Shown: positions 29,668-39,351 of the stretch, piece by piece
How the letters are laid out: each line of letters starts with the position of its first letter
How positions within the stretch are numbered: position 1 is the stretch's first letter
Assembly: GCF_000417875.1 (NCBI RefSeq)
Contig: NW_006920881.1
Span: 139,087-203,086, forward strand
From: Pseudozyma flocculosa PF-1
Taxonomy: Eukaryota; Basidiomycota; Ustilaginomycetes; Ustilaginales; Ustilaginaceae
Direction: 5' to 3'
Length of the DNA: 64,000 nt
Notes under the pieces: generated by a model
What the model was told of the DNA's origin: nothing
Database searches by the model: none
Seen by the model: only the letters and a program-made list of their open reading frames with translations
Translations under genes and position numbers: made by a program

Positions 29668-31437
29668 ATGACGGCCGACAGCGTGCACCACCCGCCAAGC
29701 TCGAGCTTCGCCCCATCGTCGTCCTCGCAAGCCTCCGTGTCCTCGGCCTCGTCGTCGACCTCTGCTGCTTCCTCGCCTTCTGCCTCGGCAGCCGCCGAAC
29801 CGCACGCACTCACAACTGCCACCGCCGTCGGCGCCTCCTCGTCGTCCAGTATGGCAGCCGCAGCCGCCGCCGCGGCAGCAGCAGCATCACCCACCCCCTC
29901 AGCGTCGACCTCGCGCCCGCCGTCCAGACCACCATCTCGGCGAAGCATTAAAGGTAGCCACAGCCGCACGGTCAGCGCAGCCTCGCGGGCAGGCCCGCCC
30001 CCTAAACATCGCAAGGTGCTGCCTTATCTCTTTGACGATGCCGAGCTCGACGACGTCGTGGTGCTGGTCGGTGAGTAAGACAATGACCACCGGGCCGCTC
30101 CGTGTTCTCAATCGTGCTCGCTTGCTGATTGTCGTCTCATCCGTCTGCCTCTGGCCTCGCTTGTGTCTCGTCTTCTTCCTTGGAACGCAAACGCCGCGCC
30201 TCCAGCCGATATGCTCACCAAGCTCACGCAGCACAACGACAGCCTGCCGCTCCACCCGGCCTCGCTCACCCGCTTCCACTCGCGCGCCACGCCCAACATC
30301 TCGCTCCCCGCCTACCTCCGCCGCATCGCAAAGTACACGTCGGTCGAAAAGTGCTGCATGCTCATCCTCCTCGTCTACATTGACCGCGTCTGCGAGCGCA
30401 TGGCCGGCTTCACCATTTGCGGCCTCACCGTCCACCGCTTCGTCTGCGCTGCCGTCCTCTGCGCCAGCAAGGCCCTCTGCGACGCCTTCAACACAAACGA
30501 GCACTACTCGCGCGTTGGCGGCATCACCCTCGCAGAGATGAACCTGCTCGAAAAGGAGTTTCTCAACATCATCGACTGGCGCCTCACCTGCAGCGGCGAC
30601 CTCCTCCAGCACTACTACGCAAGCCTCGTGCGCTCCCACGACGACTTTGTCCTCGATCTGCCGCCTTCCAACGTCGATGTGGACAGCGTAAGCGGCACAG
30701 CGGCCATGTCGCTGCAGGCGCAGGACGTCGTCGGTGGTGACGAATACGACGACGACGGCAACGAAGAAGCAAGAGGGGTCGCAGAGCCTTCTTCTGAGCT
30801 CGAGCCTCAAGGCTACAGCAGCTACCGGCACGACGGACAGCTGTCTTCTACTGCGGCCAACCCCGCTCATCCACTGGCACCAACACCGCCACCTCCACCA
30901 GACCCACGCGCCCCGCTTTCGCCTTCGTCCGTACCGGCATCGTCGTCGGTGGCCACGGCAAGACCAGGTTACTCTCCAGGGCTTCGCGGCGGCAGCCGAG
31001 GCAACTCTTCGCATCCGCTTCGGCCGGGCCACGCCCCAGCATCGCAGTCGCCCTCATTCTCTGGGCTCGCAGCATCGCCATCCACCCTCGCACGCTACCA
31101 GGTGTCTGCAACGGCGGCCGCGGCGGCATCGACAGCAGCGTCAGCAACGTCAACGTCGTCAGCGTCTGCATCGAATGCTGGAGCCTCGCCCACGCCGTTG
31201 CCTCCGACGCCTCCGCCCACGAAGCGGAAATCTTTTGAACGCGCCGCGGACCGCGTCGGCAAGTCGCCTCGGATCGGCCCGGCGGCGGCGGCCTTTGCCT
31301 CTTCCCCATCCAGGAAGGCGATGGCAGCGCCATCCGCGCCGACAAACGGCTGGCAGTACGCGATGTCGTACGGCGGCAGTGCTCCGCCCCCATCATCGAC
31401 ATCGGCCAACGGCGAAGGCATCTTGTTCCACCCGTGA
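29668..31437 (+). CDS. PHO80-type cyclin
   Basis: This belongs to the Pho80/Pcl cyclins, which in fungi partner the Pho85-type CDK; Pho80 itself controls phosphate signalling. Exons are 29668-30070 and 30206-31437 (intron GTGAGT...CCAG), giving 544 aa. Residues 1-110 are Ser/Ala-rich. The cyclin box spans about 130-270. It includes FHSRATPNISLPAYLRRIAK, YTSVEKCCMLILLVYIDRV, the Leu-rich FTICGLTVHRFVCAAVLCASK and LLEKEFLNIIDWRL. The YxRR.xKYT and INxLExEFLxxIDW patterns are diagnostic of the Pho80 group. The C-terminal ~270 residues are Ser/Pro/Ala-rich with a basic KRKSFERAADRVGKSPR patch. Which Pho85-cyclin paralogue it is cannot be told from the sequence alone. Confidence 0.9.
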
Positions 31438-32316
31438 GGCATGGCGGTTCATCGACTGCGACCCTCGCCTCAGCCCGATCTGGCGTGCAGCCGCCACCGC
31501 GCCCGACACGCCGACGACGGCCTTTATGACGTTGATCTTCAAGCGAATCCTGTATCATACCAACCTGACTGCTCCACGTCTTGCCCCGCCCTCTTGACGC
31601 CGTCCCTCGCCGCGTCGATTCCGCCTTGCCGGCCGGCCCAGCGCGCGGGTGGGCGACACCACGACGATATCCTTGCACCTTATTCCTTGCCCTCACTGCC
31701 TCGTCTCACTGCCTCGTCGCCCGTTCGGCCCGCTCGGCCACAGAGCGAGGTGGCATGGAACGATGTCTGGCCTTCACCTCGCCCGAGCGCATCGATGCAC
31801 GAGGTGCTAGATGGCCAGCCAGACACGGATGGATCTCGAAACGCCCTGACGCACGACGCGCGACACACGACGCACAGCGGGCTAGAAGGTAAGGAGCGTT
31901 TGAGATCGGGCGGGGGAAGTAGAACCGAGAGCAAAGCGGTACAGGGAGCACTGAGCGAGGCAAAAGGAGCGAAGCAGGCAAAGGGAGCCGGGGGGCTAGA
32001 GCACAAAGAGAGCGCGCGCAAGAGAGAGGGAGAGAGAGGGAAAGGCCGGGGAAGCGGCATACCCGGTTCCAACGTCACGTCCACCATCCACCTTCCCTTC
32101 GACCGAGGGGAAATTCCGAATCCGGTAACACGCCACATCAACCGCGATCACGGCGCGACACGACGGGCACAGGGCGGAGCGACGAAGCGTACCCCGCCGT
32201 GCCTCGGAACAGGTCGGCAGCCACGACCGCGGAGGGTATACATCGACGACGTCGTGTGTCACGACGTCCCATCCTGCTGCGACGGCGGCAGCGACGACGA
32301 CGACGACGACTGCCGC
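31438..32316. other. Convergent 3' region, cyclin / RNase H-like gene
   Basis: 879 bases between the two stops, purine-rich at 31900-32050. I see no supported gene. Confidence 0.45.
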
Positions 32317-35300
32317 TCACCGTCGCTTGCCAAAGAGCTTGCCAAAGATGCCGCCGCTCTTCTTTTCGCCTCGGCCCGAAGCGGCGAGCTCCTCTTCAAA
32401 GTCGACGGCCGTCTTGCCCCTCCAGTCCCTGGGCCGGCGCGGGTCGGCTCCGTTGGGCGGCGCGGCGCTCTTCTTGCGCCGGCCCATGAAGCTGCGCCGC
32501 GTCGACGAGGCCGTCGACCTCGTGTCCCAGTCGTACCCCTCCTCTTCGGGCGCCAGGCCTGGACCGTGGTGCGAACGCAGCGTGGCCGTGCGCCGAGAGT
32601 CGAGCGAGCCCCGCGCCGAAGACGGCGACGGCGGGAAGAGGTTGCGGCTGCGCGAGGCGCCTGCACCCACGCCAGCCACGCCGCTGCTGGCCCCTCGACG
32701 CTCCCGGCCCGTGGCCGACGACATCATGGAGCGGCGGTCGTCGAAATCGTCGCCGTCGTCGGCGTACAGCGGTCGTCGGCCTCCGCTACCCTCATGAAGG
32801 TCCGGCTGGCTGGCGGCGAAGCGGCGTCGGTCCATCGAGCCTCGGGAACTGCCAAGGGCGTCTCGGAAGCGCCCCGACGATGGAGGTGCAAGGCGACTGC
32901 GGGTGCCGCCGGCCACCTGCTCGCGTTCCGCCTGGCGAGCGAGGTAATCGTCGCGCTCCAGCTCGGCGCGCGAAGGCGGCGTGCGGGTCGAAAGGCGGCC
33001 GTCGTCGTCGTCAAAGTCGGCCGCGTCTTCGTCCTCCTCCTCGTAGACCGACAGAGCGCTGCCGCCGAGACGAGAGCCGTTGGCGTCCCTGCCCTTGGCC
33101 GTGGGCCGAACCCGAGCGGCCGAGGCGAGCACGCTGCTGGCCTGGCTGAGGCGGTGGTCGTCGGACATCGAGGAGCGGTCCTTGCCTCCGACATCGAGGC
33201 TGGCGCGTCCCGAGGAAGGCATGGGATGGCGCCGGCTCTCGATGTCGATGCTTCGCCGCGAGCGGATGCGGCTGGCGACGCGGTGCTCGGCCATCGACCT
33301 CGTCTCGTCGTAGTAGAAGTCGTCGTCGTCCTCGCGCAGCGTCATGCGGTCGGCGGCGACCTTACGGGCGGTCGCCGGGCTGCGGGCGTGGTCTCCGACA
33401 AAGTCGTCGTCGTCGCCCAGGACCGAGGCGGACCCGACACCGTGGTCGACGGTGGCGCCCAGCAGGCCGCCCTCGCTCTTGGCCACGGCGCGCGCCATCC
33501 GGTCGGCCGGATTGTGCGTGCGGTCGATGAGGTAGAGGTGCGCGCTGCCGATGCGCTTCTGCTCGACGAGCGCAAACTCGTACCGGATGTCGGCCAGCTC
33601 GCGCAGCAGGTCCTCGTCGACCAGCTTGCGGCTCGTGGCACCGGCCGCAGTCGACTTGCCACCGCCGCGGCGCTTGGATCCGGGCCGGCGGCGGTCGTCG
33701 TCGCGGTCGTCGTCGGCGGTACGGCGCCCGCCTCCGCCTCCGCGCTGGCTACCGCGCTTTCGGGACGAGGACCTGCGATCGTCGTAATCGGAATAGTCGT
33801 CATCGTCGTCCGAGTAGTCGTCGTGACGGCGGCGGCGGCGCCTGCCTCCCTCACTTCCGCCTCCACGGCGAGAGCCTCGGTCGCTGGCGTAGCCTCCGCC
33901 ACCAGGCCTGCGCGACTGGCGCCGGTCTCCATAGGGGTCGTCGGCGAGCCAGTCGTCGCGCGGGCGATCGCGATCGCGGTCGTCCCTGCGGCCCTTCTCG
34001 CGGTGACGGCGGCGCCGCTGCTCGTCCTCGTAGCGAGCGCCCCGACCGCCTTCGCTGGCATAGCCGCCGTCGCGGCGGTCTCCCCTGTGCCTGCGCTGGT
34101 TCCGCCTGCGTCCGCCGCGGTCGTCGTCGCTGTAGCTGGTGTAGTCGTCGTCGTCGGAGCGGTAGTCGTCGTCGTCGCGGTGGCGGCGGCGGCTCCACTG
34201 CTCGGGCTCCTCTTCACCCGGCCAGCCCTGGGCGTCCCAGGTCGGGATCCAGGTGGCCCAGGCCTTGGCGACGTAGGCGCTGTCGATGCAGATGTGGGCG
34301 CAAGCGCGGCCGCGGTAGAGGTCAAACACCGTCTTGAGCGCTGCGACTGCGGCTCGGAGCTCGGCGCGGCGCGAGAGCGACACGGGAGTGGGCGCCTTGG
34401 GGTTGGGAATGTGGCGCGGGATGCGATCCTCGTCTGGCAGCACGACGGCCATGTTCTTGGGGTGGCCCGCGCCAAAGTAGAGCGAGATGCCGCCCGAGAC
34501 GTGCGGGTGGATGACGGAGCCCGTGTCGAGGGCGGTTGCGCCGACAAAGACCGCGATCGGGTAGCCGTTGCAGCCGTGGTCGCCCATGTTGCGACCGCCA
34601 AACTGGCGCAGCACGCTGCGCATCGCGTCCGTCAGCGGAGGCTCGATGTGCTTGCGGATCTTTGTACCGGGGAACACGTGGCTCTCCGGGTCGAGGACCT
34701 TGTCGGTCGGGGAGGCCAGGCCTTCGCCGTCGCCGGCGACGCCGCTGCGGATCGAGGCGGCACCCCGGCCTGCGCCTCGGGCGGTGGTCCGGGTCGCGAT
34801 GCTGGCCGTGTCGCTGCGGTCCTTTTTGCGCGGCGAGCGTTGGTGGGGCGAGAGGAGCGAGCGGTTGGGGCTCATGGGACCGTCGCGCATCGAGAAACGG
34901 TCAGAGCCCGGCGACGATGGCGCGTAGCCGGACAGCATCGAGCCGCGCACCGAGGCACGCTGGCCCCCGAGCGGCAGCGGAGGCGCCAGCCTGCTGAGCC
35001 TCGAGTCGGAACGGTCGCCGCCGCCGTCGGTGAAGGAGCGGGAGCGGCTCTTGCGGCGGTCGGGAAAGGGCGGCTCGAGGTTTTGGGAGCTGATGCGGGA
35101 GCTCGACTTGCTCGGGCGCAGCGTCGAGGAGCGGCGGTCGCGGTCCCTGCCGTCGTCGTAGTCGTAGTCGCCCACCTCGGAGCGCTCATAGGGCAGCGTC
35201 AGGTGACTGGCCTTGGAGAAGCGGCGGCTCTCCCTGGCCGGTGCGTTCGACTTGCGCGGAGTGGGCGAGGGCGACAGGAAGCGTCGGTCGTCCCTGCTGT

Positions 35301-35745
35301 AGCGCGGGCTCGCCATGGCCTCGGCCAGAGCCGGTGCCGGTGCGAGCTTCGACTGCTGCTTCTTGGAGGCGATGCGCTGCGGCTGCGGTGTGGGCTCCTC
35401 GAGGGTCGAGAGCGTGGTGGCATCGTCTTGCGATGTCGGAGGCGAGCGGTGGAGCGACTCGCCCGAATCCCTGCGGGCTGCGAATCGGGGCTCCGGGCTG
35501 TCCGAGACGCTTGAAGAGTCGTCGTCGTCATCGTCGTCGTCGTCGTCGTCCCGAAGCCCGTCGGTGACGGAGTCGGCGGTGAAGCTGCTGCGCGGCTCTG
35601 CCGGATCGCTGACGGACGCGCCGGCGGCCGTGATGAACGAGGTGCGCGAGGAACGGCGGCTGAGGGCGGATTCGGACCGGCCTGTGAAGCTGCGCGCCGC
35701 AGACTTGGAGCGCGGCCTCGGCGGTCGCCCGTCTGGCCTGGCCAT
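32317..35745 (-). CDS. RNase H-like domain protein with a large charged insertion
   Basis: A single 1142-aa intronless frame from ATG 35745 (MARPDGRPPR). Residues 1-370 are Ser/Arg-rich with an 11-Asp run near 70. An RNase H fold follows from about 390: PIAVFVGATALD, GGISLYFGAGHPKNMAVVLP, SRRAELRAAVAALKTV with Glu462, ICIDSAYVAKAW with Asp488, and, much later, HNPADRMA with Asp748. These match strands 1-5 and active-site positions of RNase H1. Residues 508-706 interrupt the domain between helix D and the last part with an Arg/Asp/Gly-rich run (RRRRRR, DDDYRSDDDD). The first catalytic Asp of RNase H1 (the TDG position) is Gly402 here. The tail (750-1142) is Ser/Arg-rich. RNase H fold is well supported; catalytic activity is doubtful. 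Nuclear RNA or R-loop binding is only a guess. Confidence 0.82.
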   Translation of the reverse strand: MARPDGRPPRPRSKSAARSFTGRSESALSRRSSRTSFITAAGASVSDPAEPRSSFTADSVTDGLRDDDDDDDDDDDSSSVSDSPEPRFAARRDSGESLHRSPPTSQDDATTLSTLEEPTPQPQRIASKKQQSKLAPAPALAEAMASPRYSRDDRRFLSPSPTPRKSNAPARESRRFSKASHLTLPYERSEVGDYDYDDGRDRDRRSSTLRPSKSSSRISSQNLEPPFPDRRKSRSRSFTDGGGDRSDSRLSRLAPPLPLGGQRASVRGSMLSGYAPSSPGSDRFSMRDGPMSPNRSLLSPHQRSPRKKDRSDTASIATRTTARGAGRGAASIRSGVAGDGEGLASPTDKVLDPESHVFPGTKIRKHIEPPLTDAMRSVLRQFGGRNMGDHGCNGYPIAVFVGATALDTGSVIHPHVSGGISLYFGAGHPKNMAVVLPDEDRIPRHIPNPKAPTPVSLSRRAELRAAVAALKTVFDLYRGRACAHICIDSAYVAKAWATWIPTWDAQGWPGEEEPEQWSRRRHRDDDDYRSDDDDYTSYSDDDRGGRRRNQRRHRGDRRDGGYASEGGRGARYEDEQRRRRHREKGRRDDRDRDRPRDDWLADDPYGDRRQSRRPGGGGYASDRGSRRGGGSEGGRRRRRRHDDYSDDDDDYSDYDDRRSSSRKRGSQRGGGGGRRTADDDRDDDRRRPGSKRRGGGKSTAAGATSRKLVDEDLLRELADIRYEFALVEQKRIGSAHLYLIDRTHNPADRMARAVAKSEGGLLGATVDHGVGSASVLGDDDDFVGDHARSPATARKVAADRMTLREDDDDFYYDETRSMAEHRVASRIRSRRSIDIESRRHPMPSSGRASLDVGGKDRSSMSDDHRLSQASSVLASAARVRPTAKGRDANGSRLGGSALSVYEEEDEDAADFDDDDGRLSTRTPPSRAELERDDYLARQAEREQVAGGTRSRLAPPSSGRFRDALGSSRGSMDRRRFAASQPDLHEGSGGRRPLYADDGDDFDDRRSMMSSATGRERRGASSGVAGVGAGASRSRNLFPPSPSSARGSLDSRRTATLRSHHGPGLAPEEEGYDWDTRSTASSTRRSFMGRRKKSAAPPNGADPRRPRDWRGKTAVDFEEELAASGRGEKKSGGIFGKLFGKRR

Positions 35746-38700
35746 GGCAGGCAAGCAAAAAAAAACTGGGTTAAGGCGACGATTGTCCGCGAAACGAGCC
35801 GGAGCAGCGGCGATGCTTGAGGCGTCGGGTCAGGGGCGTTGGAAATGGGCTTGTGCGTGGGGCGACGCCGAGCGCGGCGGGCTGGCCGCGAGAGGACGGG
35901 CAAGTCTTGGCGTGCGGATGTCCCGACAGCAGCAGCGGGAGCAAGCAGAGCCGCAAAGGTGTGCGACGAGGCGCGATCCGAAGAGCAGAGAGCCCGGTGG
36001 ACTACAAAGGAGCGTGGTCGTGGACGGGTCGTGGACGACAAGGGCCGAGCGTCTCAGACAGGCGGCCGGACGATGTCGAAGAAGGGGATCGGGACGACAA
36101 GGGCGGTGGTGATGCGGTGATGGTGGCAGTGAAGATGGCGACGGGGGACGGCGGCAGCGGCTGTTGATCAGGAGCCGTGGTGAAGGGAAGGGGGAGCAGG
36201 GCATCAGGCCAAGAGCAGAAGGGAAGCCCCCGGGTCAAAGGGTTCGAGGAGAGACGAGACAGAGATCAACAGCCAGCTGCCGGCAACACCCTCGCCTTGC
36301 TGCCAGCCTCTGGCCTGCCTCCCTGCCTCCCTGCCTCGACGGCCGCCGAGCTCGGAGCGCCAGGCTAGATCGACTGCTCTGCGTTTAGACGAGGCGAGGC
36401 GAGGTGCCAGGCTAGGCTAGGCTAGGCCAGTCCAGTCCAGGCCAGGCCCCAGCGCGGAAAACAAAGCGGCCGGGCTCGAGTCTGGCGAGGCCCAATTTGG
36501 AAACCACAAAGAGCGGCAAAGTGCGGGGTGCCAGCGTAGGCCAGCTGGCCCAGAGGCAACGCCCGCCTGCCTTGATCTGCCGCTGCTCTTGCTTCTTGCT
36601 TTGCAGGATCGCCTGCAGGCCGGGGGCGTTGGTGCCCCCTCCCGGCCAGCCCGCTTCATTTTTCCAGCCAGCCGGCAAAGCCAGCCAGCCAACCAGCTGA
36701 GTCTTCTTGCCTGCCTGCCCGAGGCCCTCAGCCAAACGAGACCGTACCCGTCGGGCAGGCAGGCAAAAACCAAGCAAGCAAGCAAAGCCAGCCTGCCTGC
36801 AGCTTGATCTGTCCGCTGAAAGGGCGCCGAGCAGGCAGGGCAGCCGCAGTCGGCGCACAGCGACCAACAGAGCAGCTTCCTCTCCTGTCTCGTCCCGACT
36901 CGATCTGCTCCGCGGCGGTCGGCGGTCGGTGCCTTGCGTGCCCGCGTTTCGGAGTGGCCGAATACAAACCAGGCAAGGCGATCCTTCTCGGATTTCAGAT
37001 GCGTTTGAAGTCGAAGACGAAGATGGATTAGGGGAGCAGGGGGGCAGGCAGGGGAGGGCAGGCCAGCAGGCAGCGAGCGACGCGGAGGCGGGCAGGCAGA
37101 AGAGCGCGCGCTACAGGTAGCTGTTGTCCCCTGCCTGGGACGAGCGATCAGCTGCCGCCGTCCTGTGAGCCTATCTTGCGGCGCAGATCGCCTGCCTGCT
37201 CGCCTATGGGTCCCCCCTGCCTCTCTGCCTCGCGAAAAAGGTCAGCCAGCTTTCCGTCCATATCGCCAGGCCATGTCATTCTGCCCAATGCCCGCCCAAG
37301 TGGCGGCGGTGAGATAGAGCTCATCGCCCGGTTCGTGGTACGCTCCGGGGGGCCGGTCGAAAAGCAGATCACGATGGTCTGCAAGAGGGCCTTCGAGGCG
37401 CAGGCGAGGCAGCAGACAAAAAGCCAGCGGCGCGGGCGCTGTACGGAGGCGGGCGGGCCGCCGGGCAGGGCAGGGCAGGACCAGGCGGGGCCAGGAGGCA
37501 ACGCGGCGGAACGGGCAGCAAGAGGGCCTGTGTGTCTCTCGGGTGGCCGCCCATCCCAGCCCCGCTCGGGCAGGCTGCTGCGCGGGGAAGGGCGGAGTGC
37601 TTGGCCTGGCCTGGCCTGGCCTTGACCGAAGGGCGGGTTGCCCAGGCCACGCGACAGCGTCTCGTCGTCTTCGACCACCACGCACGGCTGCTCCTCAACA
37701 CCAGCAGCGCCTGCCACGGCCCGCCATCCTTTTGCGCGACTCCTCGAGCGGGCGTCGATACCAGCTCGGCCTCACCAGCGGAGCCGCAATCGACGTCAAT
37801 CGTCTGTCCATCAGCGATCGCCGCCCGACCGCCGTCTGCTACCGGTAGCCGCACGACCGTCGACTGGAGCGCCTTAACCCTGGCTCTGCGCTACGAGTCT
37901 GGCTCGATCGACGACGCTCGAGCCCCAGGCTTGCAAGCTCGATGGACGGCTCTGGATCATAACGTTACGTTGCCGATTGTCCTGCAGCGCCATGACCTCG
38001 TCGGCCCTTTGTACTGTACATCCCCGCCCCGTGTCGACTTGGGATGCGATTCTTACCTGCCGCTTGCTGCGCTCCCCATCTCTGCCATCGACCTCGTCAT
38101 TGCGCCGGGCCTGCCGCGTTGGACGGGGGCCCATTCGCCGTAGACTCGGGGGTTGATGTCGCCGCAGCAGCCTCGAGAGACTAGTTCAATCCGCCCCTGC
38201 AGTTGGGGCGACGACGCTGCGCGTGCTGCCGTGCCGATGCCGGCCCGGCGTTCTCCACTTCCCCTACTCTCGCGCCTCCAGAGCCGCTACGAGCTGCGCC
38301 TGGAGGTTGGTGTGCTGTCCGAGTCCTCTTCTCCAACGCGGAGCGGCGGCCGTGTGGGGAGATGGGAATTAAGAATCTGTGTGGCGGGCTAGCCTGCTGT
38401 TGGAGGGGGCGCCTGGCCACCGCTGAGGCTGTGGGGTGCACCCTGGGCCGACCAGCTGAGCCCGATGAGCTGATTACCGATCGCGAGGCTGCTCTCCGAT
38501 CTCCCCGATCTGATCTCTGAATTTTGACCTTTCGAGGTTCCCTCACACGACCAGCGAGCCGCGAGCCGCGAGCAGGCCAGGCCCGGCCCACCAAGGTGGA
38601 GCAAGCCAAGGAGCGCCCCTCGCTCGCTCGCACCCGGTCGCCTGCCCCTCTGCCGGCGGGCGCTTAGCTTGGATTTTTGCCATCTTGAATTTTTGATTTT

Positions 38701-39351
38701 TCCCCCAGGGGGGGCTCGCACCCCGGGCCAACAGCGAGCCAGCCCAGCCCAGCCAGCGCCTCGAGACGAGCGCCTGGCCTGCCTGCTGGCCTGGCTGAGC
38801 GGGCAGCGGCCAGGGCCTGGTGGCCCAAGGGCCCTCGCCGCGGCTGTGGCCCACCGGCTGGCTGCCATACTCTTCTTCTGACCGTCACCACCATCAGCCC
38901 TCTCGCCTGGTCACTCGCCGCGCCCTCGCCCCGCTTCCTTTCATCACGTCACCGACGGGGCTTGCTCTCGCCGCCGCACGGTATATTGGCATCTCGGTCT
39001 CAGCAGCGCCATCGATCGCCCCTCTGTCGGAAGGCATCATTGCGATCTTGGCCGTGACCCACGCCTCCTCGGTCCCCGTCTGTCCAGTAGGAAGTCCATC
39101 TTCGCCGCCGGACTCGACCTCTTCGCTCGCAACTTCAACCTCGAACGAATACCCGCAGTCATCTCCTCTTGGCCTTGCAAGCACTCCGTCTCCCTGAGCG
39201 GCGCTCGTCAGCGTCCGGAGGCCCCGCTCAAGCCCCGCCACTTCAAGGTCAGGCTTTCCGTCCTCGTTGTGGCTGAACCTTGAACCTGCCCGCCTGCACT
39301 GCGACAGCGAGGTCCGATTCTCCCGCGATACCGCCACTCTCGCACGAAGAG
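35746..39351. other. Gene-poor divergent region, RNase H-like / RRN3
   Basis: 3.6 kb with no gene I can support, the second longest gap in the window. It is made of GGCCA/CAGGC-rich short repeats (36400-36480, 36650-36800, 37440-37630), AT-rich cores (36655-36662, 38519-38536, 38673-38702) and a C/T-rich end before RRN3. Open frames of 100-200 codons exist on both strands, but they overlap each other and show only composition bias. The motif order GAATTTT, CTTAGCTTGG, GCACCCCGGGC at 38519-38728 repeats that at 21632-21741. Confidence 0.5.
36712..36800 (+). repeat. CCTG/CAGG/CAAG tetranucleotide-rich segment
   Basis: Short runs of TGCC, GGCA and AGCA four-base units, partly inverted relative to each other, read directly. 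Same unit family as the microsatellites at 21781, 46503 and 52368. Confidence 0.7.

Noticed and set aside
28113..29951. A 612-codon plus-strand frame across the region before the cyclin
   Set aside because: Composition-biased, with no family motif. It runs over microsatellites and into the cyclin coding exon in a different frame.
31441..35514. A 1357-codon open frame on the plus strand opposite the RNase H-like gene
   Set aside because: It is the mirror of a Ser/Arg/Asp-coded gene in very GC-rich DNA. It shows only Val/Ala/Arg composition, no domain, and lies entirely antisense to a gene with recognisable motifs.
37532..38143. A 203-codon plus-strand frame in the 3.6-kb gene-poor region
   Set aside because: It overlaps other equally long frames on both strands and shows no recognisable domain, good start context or splice structure.
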